A DNA stretch of 64,000 nucleotides from Margaritifera margaritifera (GCA_029931535.1 JAQPZY010000853.1:124001-188000), one strand, 5' to 3'; counted from the stretch's first letter, positions 23,904 to 34,908 are shown. The notes: a model not told the origin generated them from the letters alone. A program made the numbers and translations.

Positions 23904-24101
23904 GTATATACTTGCATGTAAGTAAAGTCCAAATGCAAACGTCACAGACATAATGCGCCAGCAGATCAGGGTCTATGTTGCTTGTTCTACTGATTAGTCC
24001 TAACAAACTGCACGGACCCAGATCTGCTGGTGCATTATAAGATGGCAGATCTGGGTCTGTTCAGTTTGCAGTTGGACTCAACTTATAAGCAAGTATATGT
24101 T
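23904..24101. repeat. Three-stem palindrome family, full copy
   Basis: Outer stem GTATATACTTGCATGTAAGT / ACTTATAAGCAAGTATAT with AGTCCAA..GCAAAC / GTTTGCAGTTGGACT, enclosing two inner hairpins built on GCAGATCAGGGTCTATG and CCCAGATCTGC...GCAGATCTGGG. Spacer TTCTACTGATTAGTCCTAAC lies between the hairpins. No coding. Confidence 0.88.
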
Positions 24102-24938
24102 GTATATCCTTTTTTACCATGGTCAAACTGATCTCATCTATTCCAGCAAATCTATTTATCTATTCATGAACTTTATTGACACTGGACAGAAAGTCGCCTC
24201 TACGTACAGAGAGAGAGAGAGAATCATCCAACTATCAGAATACAATACATTACAAACATTATTTGTAAAGAAGCTAATTATATGAATACTTCAGGCCAAA
24301 ATACTTTATTTAGGCTAAATGCCTGTTTTTCATGTGACCCGTGTCCTTAGTGAGCACAACATGATTTTGTGAGACAACAATTATGAGAGAAAGACAAAGA
24401 GATTCAGTTTATTACAATGAAGAAAATGTCATCAGTGTCTTCTGGTGGCAAAGTTACTTTTTATAGGGACAGTTTCAACAAAGTTATTGTTATCAAAATG
24501 CACATTTAAAAAAAGACATTTATTTACAAAACTCTGTATAAAGAAAAAAGATCCTGTACATACAAATTCAAGTATTATTATTATGACAATGGATTTTGTG
24601 TTGACAAAAAGAGCGAGGAAAACAAACAGCAAGAATAACTGGTAAATAAAATATTTTATTATCTTCATGTCGCATGCTGAAGGAACTGCATACATATAGC
24701 AGAAAAGCAACATACATGTAGGTGGATATGTATGTTTTATTTTTTCATATATATTTTTCAATAGTTTATTTTTCCCACTGCATTCTTGTATTTGTTCCAT
24801 GAATCTGTTCACAATTGAACACTTAATACATAAAGAACAGTGATATAATTTCAATTTAAGGACAGCATGATCACCAGGCAATGCAATAATCGATAGAACT
24901 GTAACCTATGCATCAGGTCTTGGTTCTGTGCACATACC

Positions 24939-25032
24939 ATATATACTCGCTTATATATCGAGTCCAACTGCACACAACACAGACCCTGATCTGGGACTGT
25001 ACAGCTTGCAGCTGGACTTGACTTGTATATAC
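24939..25032. repeat. Three-stem palindrome family, short copy
   Basis: Both outer arms present (ATATACTCGCTTATATATCG ... TTGCAGCTGGACTTGACTTG) but the inner hairpins are reduced to about 30 bp (ACACAGACCCTGATCTGGGA). Confidence 0.8.
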
Positions 25033-25052
25033 AGTATGTAAATTAGTCCAGT

Positions 25053-27677
25053 ACCGTATTTCATATATTTTTTCGTACCCTTTAATTTTTCGTACACCAT
25101 CTAGCTTCAAACATAATAATTAATTAAATGTAACATATTTTTTCGTACATAGCACTTCGTATTTTTCGTCAAAACCTTTAAATTTTCATACATAAAAGTT
25201 CTACTGAAAAGATTTACGTTTGCAAAAAAGATCGAAAATATTGTCATTTTTGGTGGGTGCAAAAAAGAATAAGAGATTAAAATCACATATAATTAAGGTG
25301 TTTTTGTTGTTGTTGTTGTTGTTTTTTATCTTTGTATTATTTTGTAACCTTGTATTTTGAGGTGTTAAAATATAAGAGAAGTTCCCATTTAAAATGACTT
25401 CGAAAATATATCGAGGTACGATTTAGACACGTCCAATGACCAAAGTATTGTTTTGCTAAGCATATGTTATAAATGGTGATTACCTTTGGGTAAATTCTTA
25501 ACTGAGACATCGAATAATGAAACGGGAGATTAAGAAATAAAAGAATCACCATTTATAATCGTGCAGAAAGGTCATTGATCATTTCATTCTTTTATTTTTT
25601 TAACCACGTATTTTGATGTTTTTTATTTGAACCAACAAGAAAGGTTCATGTTTCAAATGGCATAGAAAAAATACCAATGTACGATTTAGATACGTCAAAC
25701 GACGATTGTATTGTTTGCTGAGTATGTTTGATATAATCCCATATGAAAAACATAAGTATTTGTTGCCTCATTTAAAAACTTGCCAGAACTATTTTGTTAA
25801 CTTCGCGGAAATTTTTAATTGAGGCATCAAATCATGAAACAGGAGATTAAGAAATAAAAGAATCGCCATTTATAATCGTGCAGAAAGGTCACTGATCATT
25901 TGATTATTTTATTATTATTTTTAACCGCACATTTTGATGTTGTTTATTTGAATCAAGAAGAGAAGTTAACATTTCAAACGGCTTCAAAAAAATATCGATG
26001 TACGATTTAGATACGTTAAACGACCAACAATGTATTGTTTGCTGAGTATATGTATGATATAAGCCCATACGAAAAACATAACTATTTGTTGCCTCCATTA
26101 AATACTTACCCGAACTATTTGTTAACTTCGCATAAATTTTTAATAGACGCATCGAATAATGAAACAGAGATCAAGAAATAAAGACATAATCACCATTTTA
26201 ATCACGCAGAAAGACTTTTGATCATCCCATTTGAAAGGGTAATTGTTTTGTTAATTGAGAATCTACTCTCATTCATTGATTCGCCCTTCTTTGTCTTCTT
26301 TATCAGCGAGAAAATATAATGATTGATGCGTATGATCTCTTGTTGTCATTACAGTATCTACTGCTCTGCATTAACTGGACAATGACCTTTACAGTACATA
26401 ATCCTTAAACAATATCGTTAATGACATCTTTATTACGATGGTCACTGCAACAAAGCACCACACGCGTTTTAAAACGAGTTCGAAAGCCATTTGATGTTTG
26501 TTCCTATCCAGCAAAAATTATATCTCAGTACATGATAAAGTGAAGACCACAGACCATTGGTCAAATTAGTCTTATTGTTTCAATATAGTAATATGAAAAT
26601 AAAATATAAAAACCATATAATTTTCTATCATAAATGCGAAAGTCACTGACTCAGTGAATTCGTTTTTATATATCTTTTAAGTGCTTGTACTATTTTTACT
26701 TGGAGATGTCTTCATTATAAAGTTCTTGTTTTCAGTCCTTAAACAATATGGTTAATGATTACTCTTTACCAAGGCCGTCACTGTCACAAAGCACCACAGT
26801 ATAGCTCGCGAATTTTAAAATAAGTGTTGTGACGCCATTTGATGTTTTCTCATCAAATTAACATTTTATTGAGAATCTATTCTACGATACATCCCTCTAT
26901 TGTTATCTTTATCAGCGAGTACGAATAACAAATTATGCAATGATCGCTGGTGATTACAATATTTACTGCTGTTCATACATGAAGCTCATTGACAGAATTT
27001 AATTTCCCTATGGTTAGCCTCATTTCCCGACTGGTAGCCTCACTAATTTGATCTCGTCGGTCGAATCTTGCCCTCAGTCTGGTGTCAACTGAAATAACCT
27101 GGCCAAAGCCCAGGGCATGTTTAATTAGCATGTAAATAACATTAGCCATGTGGTTTTTGTGACAATGGATATTTTAATTAAAACAAGAATTAATTGTTTA
27201 TTCAGAGGTGTTAATTGATAATGGAATATAATAGTGCCCTTTTACGTCAGGTAACTGAACAATACAGATGACACTCGCCCTGTAACCTCTCTCTTTCTTT
27301 CTCTCTCTCTCTCTCTCTTCAAAAGCTACAAATAAAAACTGCTCCGAATACATACGATCTTACACACTGACACAACATTGTTTCATCTCTCTCTCTCACA
27401 CACACACACGCATTCGCTAAAAACAACAAGTACTTTTGAGTTATTTTATTCTTTTTTATTGTTATTTGATAATGATGTTACTGTTGCTGTAAGAATACAA
27501 GTTGCACTTAACTTTCTGACAACAGGGGCTCATATCGCTGCGTATAATTTACCGATAAATATTACATTTACAGACCATCTTAATCATTTTGGAAACATAA
27601 CACACGGTAACAGCTACAAATAAGTGTGATCGGAATACAAATGATATTGCACACTGACAACATTATTGTTTCAGCCA

Positions 27678-27709
<32 letters not shown>

Positions 27710-27987
27710 TAATAACAACAAAAGTCTTTTTTAGTACTTGTATTTTTTATTGTAATTGGATCCTTCATATAAGAGCAGAATGAGACAAAAATTTTATGTT
27801 TATTTTGTACGTTAGTACTGTTAGATCGTAGAGTATCGCGTGTCACGTAGACCTTGCTCGGGTTCGATCCCTTTATTTTTCGTACATGGTCAGTACTCCA
27901 AAATAATTATTTATTTTACACATCATTTTTCGTACACTGAAATTAATAATTATTTTTTCCTGTACGAAAAAATACATGAAATACGGT
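25053..27987. mobile_element. 2.9-kb TIR element with ACCGTATTTC ends and internal duplications
   Basis: Left end ACCGTATTTCATATATTTTT(T)CGTAC and its near complement at the right (GTACGAAAAAATACATGAAA then TACGGT). Flanking 8-mers AGTCCAGT (25045-25052) and AGTCCTGT (27988-27995) differ at one base, which suggests an 8-bp target duplication. CGTAC words recur inside both ends. The interior has no transposase but has large tandem duplications: GTACGATTTAGA at 25416, 25680 and 26000; a block with CTTAAACAATAT near 26400 and 26740; and a block with GCTACAAATAA near 27323 and 27610. Confidence 0.82.
27677..27709. repeat. (CT)n(CA)n microsatellite
   Basis: About ten CT units running directly into about six CA units. 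The same CT-then-CA compound tract is seen at 27388-27411, since the surrounding ~300 bp is duplicated. Confidence 0.9.
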
Positions 27988-28994
27988 AGTCCTGTTCCAA
28001 TGGTGTCATCAAAGCTGCTGAAACACAACTTGACCCAAACCATACATAAAAGCTTGCAAGTCCACCAGTGTACATGCGGTTTGATACTAAATGTGACCTG
28101 TATAACGATGATCTGTTCGAGTTAAAACACTTTTGTACTGGTTTCTTCATTGAAGTTCTTTATAGCATCACTTTTACATTGTTTTAAGCCTGCTTATAGC
28201 AACTGAATTACCAGATAATATAACCAACTTTAATGGACATTATCACTTAAACAAAACAGTACAATCAGTAAATGTTTAACCGAAAATACTCACTTCAGTG
28301 AACATATGGCAGAAGGATGGTGCTGGCAAACAAATGAACTATAATGTGATACAAGGTAATAAATGACATAAGCTCATTAAGTTTCTCTCTCTTTCTCTCT
28401 CTCTCTCTCTTGCTCGCTCTGTAAATCTAAATACAGCACTTTCCGGCTAATGCTGATTTTATAAATTTTTGTGAATGTAAACATGTATCTAAATAGGACC
28501 TGTGCTGCTGTTATATAAAAAATGTTGTGAACTAGCACCAGTTGACTGGTATTTGTCTGGCCACACTTAACTCAAGTGATGTTAGTTACTGATTTAGCTT
28601 CAGGTAAAATCTATCGGTTATTTTGCTGGTGTTTCCATATCCAGCATTTTAAAGTGCTCGTTTTGTGGAAGAAAAAATTCCAAAGTCAATTGAAAAACAC
28701 ATTATCTCCTGAAAACCCAACAAAACATATCCTGATTTTTTATACACTGTGTCCAAGTTAGTGCCGACCATAAGCAAGATAGTCTTGGTGCATATGAACT
28801 TATAACTCGTACACAAAGGATTTCATGAAAAATATAGAAAACAGAAGAAAATATATAAGGAACGTAATTAGTATAGTGATGCTACCATACAAATATAACA
28901 AATTGTTTAGAATTGTCAGTACAAGTGGACAAGTGCATCTGGACTTGATTCACTGATTATTATATGGAGGAAAGAAACAATTAATATGCATTAC

Positions 28995-29101
28995 CATGAC
29001 TTGCGAGGTATAACCACTGTTGACAGCAACGGACCTTGAAAGCAACTCCTGGACTTTATTATTCAATGTAGAAAAGTTGGGAATCTGTTTGTAATGCACT
29101 T
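28995..29101 (-). CDS. ATP2B: PMCA exon: start of nucleotide-binding domain
   Basis: A 107-bp exon found by searching for the piece missing between VESFIG and the next exon. It reads (E)VHYKQIPNFSTLNNKVQELL, SRSVAVNSGYTSQVM, equivalent to the vertebrate stretch with VHYKEIPD and the NSAYT motif. Acceptor tgtttttcag; donor GTAATG. The 2 nt AA join G from the upstream exon (Glu), and the 3' end is phase 0, joining AAA (Lys) of the next exon. It has no stand-alone ATG ORF, so ORF callers would miss it. Compared with vertebrate PMCA the segment is somewhat divergent (LLSRSVAVNSGYTS), but length and phase fit exactly. Confidence 0.93.
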
Positions 29102-29304
29102 CTGAAAAACAGATTGTGAAATAAAATCATCAAAAAATTCTATAAATCGTACTATTTTCACCTCATGATATTTGTATGAATTGAGTAAATGCAGCATGTT
29201 AGCATCAGTGTTTCTGCAATTTATATTATATATTTTAGGCACAAGTGTCACCTAGAGATGACATATCCCCCTGGTTCTCTGCATATGTAAAGATGCAGCA
29301 CCCC

Positions 29305-30395
29305 GACAAAAGCACACAGGACAATAGCACGCCGATCAAAGTGCGCAGACAAAAGCGCACAAACAATTAACACACATTTGTATGTGTCTTGTCAAGAAAA
29401 GACTAATACAGCAGTAAAGATCATTAAGCACAGTTTATTTATTAATATCTCAATATGCAGAAAAACAGAGTTAAAGAACAAATAACATTATCCATTCATT
29501 AATATCTCAATATGCAGAAATATAGCGTTTATACATTTTTCAAATGTTTAATTATTACAAGTGTCCTCCACAGTGTGACGTTATGCATGATCACGAGCAG
29601 ATAGTCCATTATTGACACATTGCCAAATGTCGGAATTAAAGCTTGCAGGCACCGATTAAGTTGAACATATTTTGACTTCGATGCTTTGGGATGTCTAACG
29701 CCGGATTGATAGCGTTCGATCTGCAGCTCCATGTGATCCTGTTCCTTGCGGAAATTGTTGATCAGCTTGTAGACCAACGGATGATGCCAATCAAATGTTG
29801 ACTGGAATGAATGATGCCAAACCTTAACTGAATTGTTTGTACGTGTCAGATTGTCATTCACGCAATCATGCATGTTCCACATTTCGAATGGAACTCTCGG
29901 ATGTGTTCAACCACGTCTTTGCTGTCTTCGGACGTATGCATCTTCCCAATAATCGTCAAACACTGCCAGTATATCAGCACTGGGACAAAGCAGAGAGATA
30001 ACAGCATTTTGAAGTTGATATGCAAGTTTTCATCGTCCCGATACGAATATGCTAAATGAAATTGTTGCATTTTACACCAAAGACACTGTCTGAGATGGAA
30101 AAAACATCCAATTATCCGGGCTCCCAGGAAGATGGTTTTGCATGAGTTCTGACTAGCTTTCTCGAAATCCATCACGTAAAATATGCTCTTTCTGCATCTG
30201 CGATTCGATTCTTTCCATGCCTGCAAATGTTTAGGCCTAAACATATTTGTGCTATTTATACAGTTTCGAGTATGTAACAAGCTTTGAAGAACGACTCCTC
30301 AAATAATATTTGGAACTTAGAAATTATCTAACTTATTATAGGTCTACTTCTATTCTGCGCTCTTTTGTCTTTGTGCGCTTTTGTCAGGACATACT
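29305..30395. mobile_element. Mutator-like (MULE) element, decayed
   Basis: Both ends carry the inverted words CGACAAAAGCACACAGGACA (left, about 29306) and, on the other strand at the right end, TGACAAAAGCGCACAAAGAC (to about 30395), followed by further (A/G)CGC-containing words, so they are alignable imperfect terminal inverted repeats. Between them lies a broken MULE transposase (29529-30280). The direct duplication expected for MULEs (8-11 bp) was not identified. Confidence 0.8.
29529..30280 (-). pseudogene. MULE transposase domain relic (FLYWCH-MULE type), frameshifted
   Basis: Two overlapping minus-strand frames. Upstream: MDFEKASQNSCKTIFLGARI, IGCFFHLRQCLWCKMQQF and MLLSLCFVPV. Downstream: MWNMHDCVNDNLTRTNNSVK, VWHHSFQSTFDWHHPLVYKL. 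The DFE.A....F, GC.FH..Q..WR.. and E.WN......RTNN..E.WH..F blocks are the conserved core of MULE-type transposases common in invertebrate genomes. The frame changes near 29860-29880, and the conserved E of NNS(V)EGWH is K here. N-terminal zinc finger and first catalytic Asp are missing, so it is inactive. Confidence 0.85.
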
Positions 30396-30501
30396 GAAAA
30401 TACCCTCTTAATATTGATATGCTACTTTTTCTGGTAACCTATGGTCTAGCGCTGTCAATTAATATCCTACTTATGCTACACTTTGCTTCCATCGTAACAT
30501 A

Positions 30502-33075
30502 AACAAGAGTCCTTGATGGGACTGATGTTCTACTGACTGAAAAGAATTTCCAGAAATCCAAGATAAGTCCAGTTTTTCTGTCCTTTTATTCTTTTTAACT
30601 GCCGAGTTTTGAAACATCTCTGATATTCTTGAGAAAGTCTAACATACCAAGTTTGGCAAATAAAATATTTTCGTACATCTCAAAGTTAACATGTTCACAA
30701 GATACATGTAGTTAAGTACATTATTCTTTGTATTGGCCTTTGACCTAGAACCCGATATCATGGATACAGAAAATCAGTGAAACTGTCTCAGACAATGTCA
30801 AGATATACCCACATGCTAAGTTTCATTTAAACCTATAATTAATATTCAGAACAAATTAAATACTGCAAGAAGTGTTTGAGTGAAAACCCCCATGCCAGTG
30901 CCACCATTATGCAAAGAGTAGTGACAAGATTTTTAAAAAAATATCTACTATGGTGCCATCTTGGAGGTCATATGAGCACCACAGAACTAGCTACATATTG
31001 CTATAACATTTTAGTGAAAAGCTCATTTTGATACCACCATCTATTCAGAAGTAGCCATGCTAAGATTTTCAGGATGGCCATTAAGGCAGACATTTTGGAG
31101 GTTAGATCAGCATCATTTTAATATAGAAACAACTATGTATTACAAGATAAAACTCTTTTTTTAATGATGATAACACCATTTGCTCAGGAGAAGTAGCTGT
31201 TTTAAGATATTCAAATTTGGGAGGTCACACGTGCATCATTTTTATTTAGGAACAAATTTATAGTGCAGAGTGTTTTAGTGAAAACCTGTGTTATTACTAC
31301 CATCCCTTCAAGAGAAGTAGTGATAACAAGATTTTCAATATAGCTGCCATTAATCAGCACCACTTTTATTTAGGATCAACAAGATATCATAAGAAGTCTT
31401 ACAATGAAAACCCCTCTTCTATATGACCCTCTGTCCTGGAGAAGTAGCTCCAAGAAGATTTTCAAAATGGCAACCATGGTGACCATACTGGAGGTCTGAT
31501 TGGCACCATTTTCATTTAACAGACAGATTAAAAAGTCTCATGAAGAAAATCCCATATCAATATGGCCATCGATTCAGAAGGTGTAGTTATAACAAGATTT
31601 TCAAGATGACCACTGTGGCAGCCATATTCGATACAAATATCCATTCAGGAGGAGCATTTATAAAAAGATTCTTAAGATGACTGCTTTAACGGACATATTG
31701 GATGCCCGAGGGACACCATTTACACTTAGGATCAACTAGACATCATAAGTCTTTTAGTGAAATCCCCATATCAATATGACCAGCCATTCTGGAAGAGTAG
31801 CAGTAACAAGATTTTTAAGAGGCCACTGAGGTGGTCATATTGGATGCCAGATCAGCACCATTTTCATTTAGGACCAATTAGAGATCATATTAAGTCTTTT
31901 AGTGAAAACCCCAAGTCAATATCACCATCTGTTCAGGAGGAGTAAAGATAAGACTTTCATGATGGTCACCATGGAAGCCATGTTGGATGTCCAAGGGGCA
32001 CCATTTTCATTTAGGACCAACTAGACCTTGGGATAAATCATACCTGTCAACTTGTACGGGAATCCCGTAATTTGTACGTTTTTTGGGGGGATTTTGCAGT
32101 GTACGGCCGTACAGGCATTTTGTACGGTTTTTTAATATTTTTTTTAAAAAAAAAAATGTCAGCGATTTTTGCCAAGATCAGGATTCGACAGGGATTTTTA
32201 TTTTCTTCATGAGATACAACAAGAATAGAACATGAATCGCTTGAACCACCTATTAGATTACCCGAAATATAGATGTGTCTTTCACTTGCCGATTTGAGAG
32301 GGGGTGTGAGTTGTTCGTAAGCCTAGGAAGGATAAAAATAACAAGCAAGTTGCAATATACGAGTCAGAGTGATTAATATGTTGATATTTTTTAAATAAAG
32401 GTCATCTATATGTTGTGGTTCTCTTCTGTTTTTTTGTTTTTTTTTCCCCCCACCTAGCCGAGGGTAACTTCAAAGTAAGCAGAGCTTGCCGACTTGAAAC
32501 AGTCGACTGCTGAAAGATTGTTTTGATGCAAGTCGGCGATTTCAAGGTGTCTAGGTGATAATTGTTGATAACATAACTTGTGGCATTTCTCTCACAGGTG
32601 TGTTTGGAAATAAAAGGCAGCCATCCGGATTTCGTTAAAAGAGCATTCGATGCACCAAACATATAGCACCCACAATCAATATTTATCATCTACAAAGAGG
32701 TTTATTACCTGTAGAACAATAACTATGTTTAACCCGTGGTACATAATGCCTCAGGGATAATGGGTTGTTTTGTTGCACAATGCCAATAAATTTATGAATC
32801 CATACAGTAACAATGATAAGTAATTATCCAATACATTTTCATACCTGTCAACTTGTACGGGAATCCCGTAATTTGTACGTTTTTTTTTGGTCTGGTGTAT
32901 AGGTTTTTGTCTCGAGAGGTTGACAGGTATGGATAAATGTGTGTGTAAAGTTTTATGGCAATCCTCCACATAGTTTAAGAAGAGTAGCAATAACAAACTT
33001 GTGCTAACTGACAGATAAAAGATGGATGGATGGACAATGGACAACAGACTATAGCATAAGTTCTATCCAGTAAAA
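30502..33075 (+). repeat. Tandem-unit element, family A, interrupted copy
   Basis: Head AACAAGAGTCCTTGATGGGA, CTGATGTTCTACTGACTG; then about eight degenerate ~145-bp units; then the closing GTTTTATGGCAATCCTCCAC and GTGCTAACTGACAGATAAAA, with a degraded tail near 33075. The terminal segment is split by the 893-bp insertion 32039-32931: GGGATAAAT on the left continues as GATAAATGTGTGTG on the right. Confidence 0.85.
32039..32931. mobile_element. 893-bp TIR element inserted in a family A repeat
   Basis: Ends CATACCTGTCAAC and its exact complement; target duplication GATAAAT (7 bp) or GGATAAAT (8 bp, if the last G is not counted in the element). A second copy of the left end starts at 32840 and runs to the right end, so 32840-32931 is itself a 92-bp miniature with the same TIRs. 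Both left ends carry the palindrome ACGGGAATCCCGT. The interior 32084-32839 has a minus-strand open frame (32402-32689) that I do not recognise. Seven or eight bp would fit hAT-like insertion. Confidence 0.83.
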
Positions 33076-33588
33076 CTAAAAATACTAAATGCTGAAAATT
33101 CTAAGAATGAAAAGGCATCTCTGCACAACTTGCTTGACATGTGAACCAGGTTTGAAATACCTTGAATGGTTTGTAAGTTTTGCTCTGGAAATGAAAATAT
33201 TTACAGGCAGACAGGACAGAGTGATAGCTATATCGTCCACATTATGTAATAATAACTGTTACTGTTTGCATTAACAAACTTTTAACTGTCTCACTAAAAA
33301 TAATTTTAAAATGTTAATGCTCACAAAAATTTATTTAAATCAAAATGACACACAATTTAATAGAGAGTCCCGTCTGACCCAGTAAAAGGTGAGAAAACTA
33401 CATTTAAAAAAATCTTACGAAAAAAAAAAGCTTAAGAAAACAATTTCTCATCTCCGTATGCTGCATTCATGCATATCAAAATTAATATTATGAATATTAG
33501 CAATACTTCATTTTGTCAAAGAAATAAAGCTCCAATATTGTCCACTATTTTTAAACTTATACAGATAATGTGGCCTTAATTCCCTTAC

Positions 33589-33724
33589 CTCCAATAAAGC
33601 TCTCCACTACAGTCATCCTGTTAGTTGTCAATGTACCTGTTTTGTCAGAGCAGATAGAAGTGGCATTGCCCATAGTTTCACATGCATCCAAATGACGTAC
33701 CAAGTTATTATCATGCATCATTTT
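33589..33724 (-). CDS. ATP2B: PMCA exon: phosphorylation site DKTGT
   Basis: Encodes [19 protein letters not shown], then [20 protein letters not shown] and VESFIG. The Asp of SDKTGT (codon at 33644-33646) is the residue that takes the phosphate from ATP in every P-type ATPase (Asp465 in human PMCA4b). It therefore covers the end of the TM4 stalk and the first strand of the P-domain. Acceptor is a long T-rich tract ending ctacag; donor is GTAAGG. It starts at phase 0 directly after SVR of the TM4 exon and leaves 1 nt. There are no substitutions in the catalytic motif, so the product is expected to be an active pump. Confidence 0.97.
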
Positions 33725-33819
33725 CTGTAGAAAAAAAAGAAATAATATTCAGCAAAACATGGCTAGTACAAACACCAACAAAAATTGTATGGCTTGTAAA
33801 AAGTGAATTCACAATCTCA

Positions 33820-34115
33820 AGGATGCTGGAGGTGTGTGTGTTTAAACACCATTTTTCAGCATATTCTATACATGGCAGCCTGTATATTTGGTTGAGAAAG
33901 ACCCCAGGAAGACCCCAGAAAGAACCACCAACCCACGGGAAGCTACTGGTTAAACACCAACTACTCACGGGATGCTAGTGACAAGCTTTCTCACATACCC
34001 ACATTGGACGAGCTAAGACTCAAACCAACGCAGACAGAGGTAAGATGTGAGAGTGATCTGTAATAGTGAATGCCTTAGATCACTTTATCACCCAGGGCCC
34101 CTCTCAAGGCTGCTT
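33820..34115 (-). mobile_element. tRNA-derived SINE
   Basis: On the minus strand: GGGCCCTGGGTGATAAAGTG, ATCTAAGGCATTCACTATTA, an internal GGTTTGAGTCTTAGCTCG (degenerate RNA polymerase III B box), then GTGAGAAAGCTTGTCACTAG, CATCCCGTGAGTAGTTGG and TGGGGTCTTCCTGGGGTCTT. A GTG-ATCTAAGGC A-box region followed by a B box and a conserved central part is the layout of tRNA-derived SINEs found in molluscs and other animals. It lies in the sense direction of PMCA, unlike families A to C. Confidence 0.75.
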
Positions 34116-34170
34116 AAAATATTATAGAGTAATAACAATATAAAGAATTATAGAATTATTACTTTGTACT

Positions 34171-34356
34171 GTCTGTACTCGCTTACAAGTTGAGTCCAAC
34201 AGCAAATAATATAAACCCTGATCTGCCGTCACATAATGTGCCAGCATATCAGGGTCTATGTTGTTTGTTCTATTGATTACTCCTAACAAGACTGCATAGG
34301 CCCAGATCTGGGTCTGTGCAGTTTGCAGTTGGAATTGACTTCTAAGCGAGTATATA
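34171..34356. repeat. Three-stem palindrome family, full copy
   Basis: Outer stem GTCTGTACTCGCTTACAAGT / TGACTTCTAAGCGAGTATAT, with AACATAAAC-like and CAGATCTGGGTCTGTGCAG hairpins and the TTCTATTGATTACTCCTAAC spacer. Confidence 0.87.
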
Positions 34357-34436
34357 GAGTAAATGTAGCAAAATATGTCCATATTAATTCTATTGAAGTC
34401 AATAACTCACATCTGAGCACTGAAGCTATTGCTAAA

Positions 34437-34500
34437 AACAATAGGCCCATGTGGGGCTGAGATCTTTCACCTGGCTGGCACCTGCCTAATAGCCAAATAG
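34437..34500 (+). repeat. Family B head, stray
   Basis: CAATAGGCCCATGTGGGGCT, TTTCACCTGGCTGGCACC, TGCCTAATAGCCAAA match the head of the complete family B element at 16955. No tandem units follow. Confidence 0.7.
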
Positions 34501-34908
34501 AAGAACAGTTTCTCACTGTAGCACTTTTTTTTTTTTTCTCATTAGGTTGAGTTGCCATTTTAATTTTTTTTCACATGTAGAGAAAATTCCTCCTTCCTGT
34601 TGTAAGTCTGATATGCTCAGGGAATTCAGAGGTAGGAAAAAAGCATCCACGGCAGATGGAACTTCTTGTTTTCTTGTATATGATTTCTCTTTCGAATAGC
34701 TAGAGCGAAGGAGTAAACCCACATGAGTAAACATGTTTGCGAGTACAGACAGACAGCTTTAAACCATATGAGAGCTCATGTGATCTGACAGAAATTTGGC
34801 TCTGTTATGTTGTGAGTGTCTCGGTATTCACTTCATTTCTGTATTTATGTTTTTATATGGGAGGTTAATCCCAATTTAGGCTATAGGTAATTATCACAAC
34901 AGAAAAAT

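Larger units (their letters stand above)
20483..28994 (-). other. PMCA intron, 8.5 kb
   Basis: Contains family A element 22165-23577, palindromes 23904-24101 and 24939-25032, the large TIR element 25053-27987, and CT/CA microsatellites. Stretches 20483-22164, 23578-23903, 24102-24938 and 27996-28994 show no gene; 24432-24881 is an accidental open frame with low-complexity hydrophobic translation. CT runs lie at 27297-27320 and 28382-28411. Confidence 0.8.
29102..33588 (-). other. PMCA intron, 4.5 kb
   Basis: Filled by a MULE relic (29305-30395) and a family A element (30502-33075) interrupted by a TIR element (32039-32931). 33076-33588, next to the phosphorylation-site exon, is AT-rich without features. 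Confidence 0.8.

Noticed and set aside
24432..24881. 149-codon minus-strand open frame
   Set aside because: Translation is low-complexity and hydrophobic from AT-rich DNA, with no motif; a plus-strand frame overlaps it and no splice or start context supports it.
27815..27870. Possible tRNA or tRNA-derived sequence (GGGTTCGATCCC)
   Set aside because: A perfect B-box-like word is present, but no A box, anticodon arm or acceptor stem can be folded around it. It lies inside the 25053-27987 transposon.
33682..33978. 98-codon plus-strand open frame
   Set aside because: Starts inside the PMCA phosphorylation-site exon on the opposite strand and continues into the SINE; a shadow frame.
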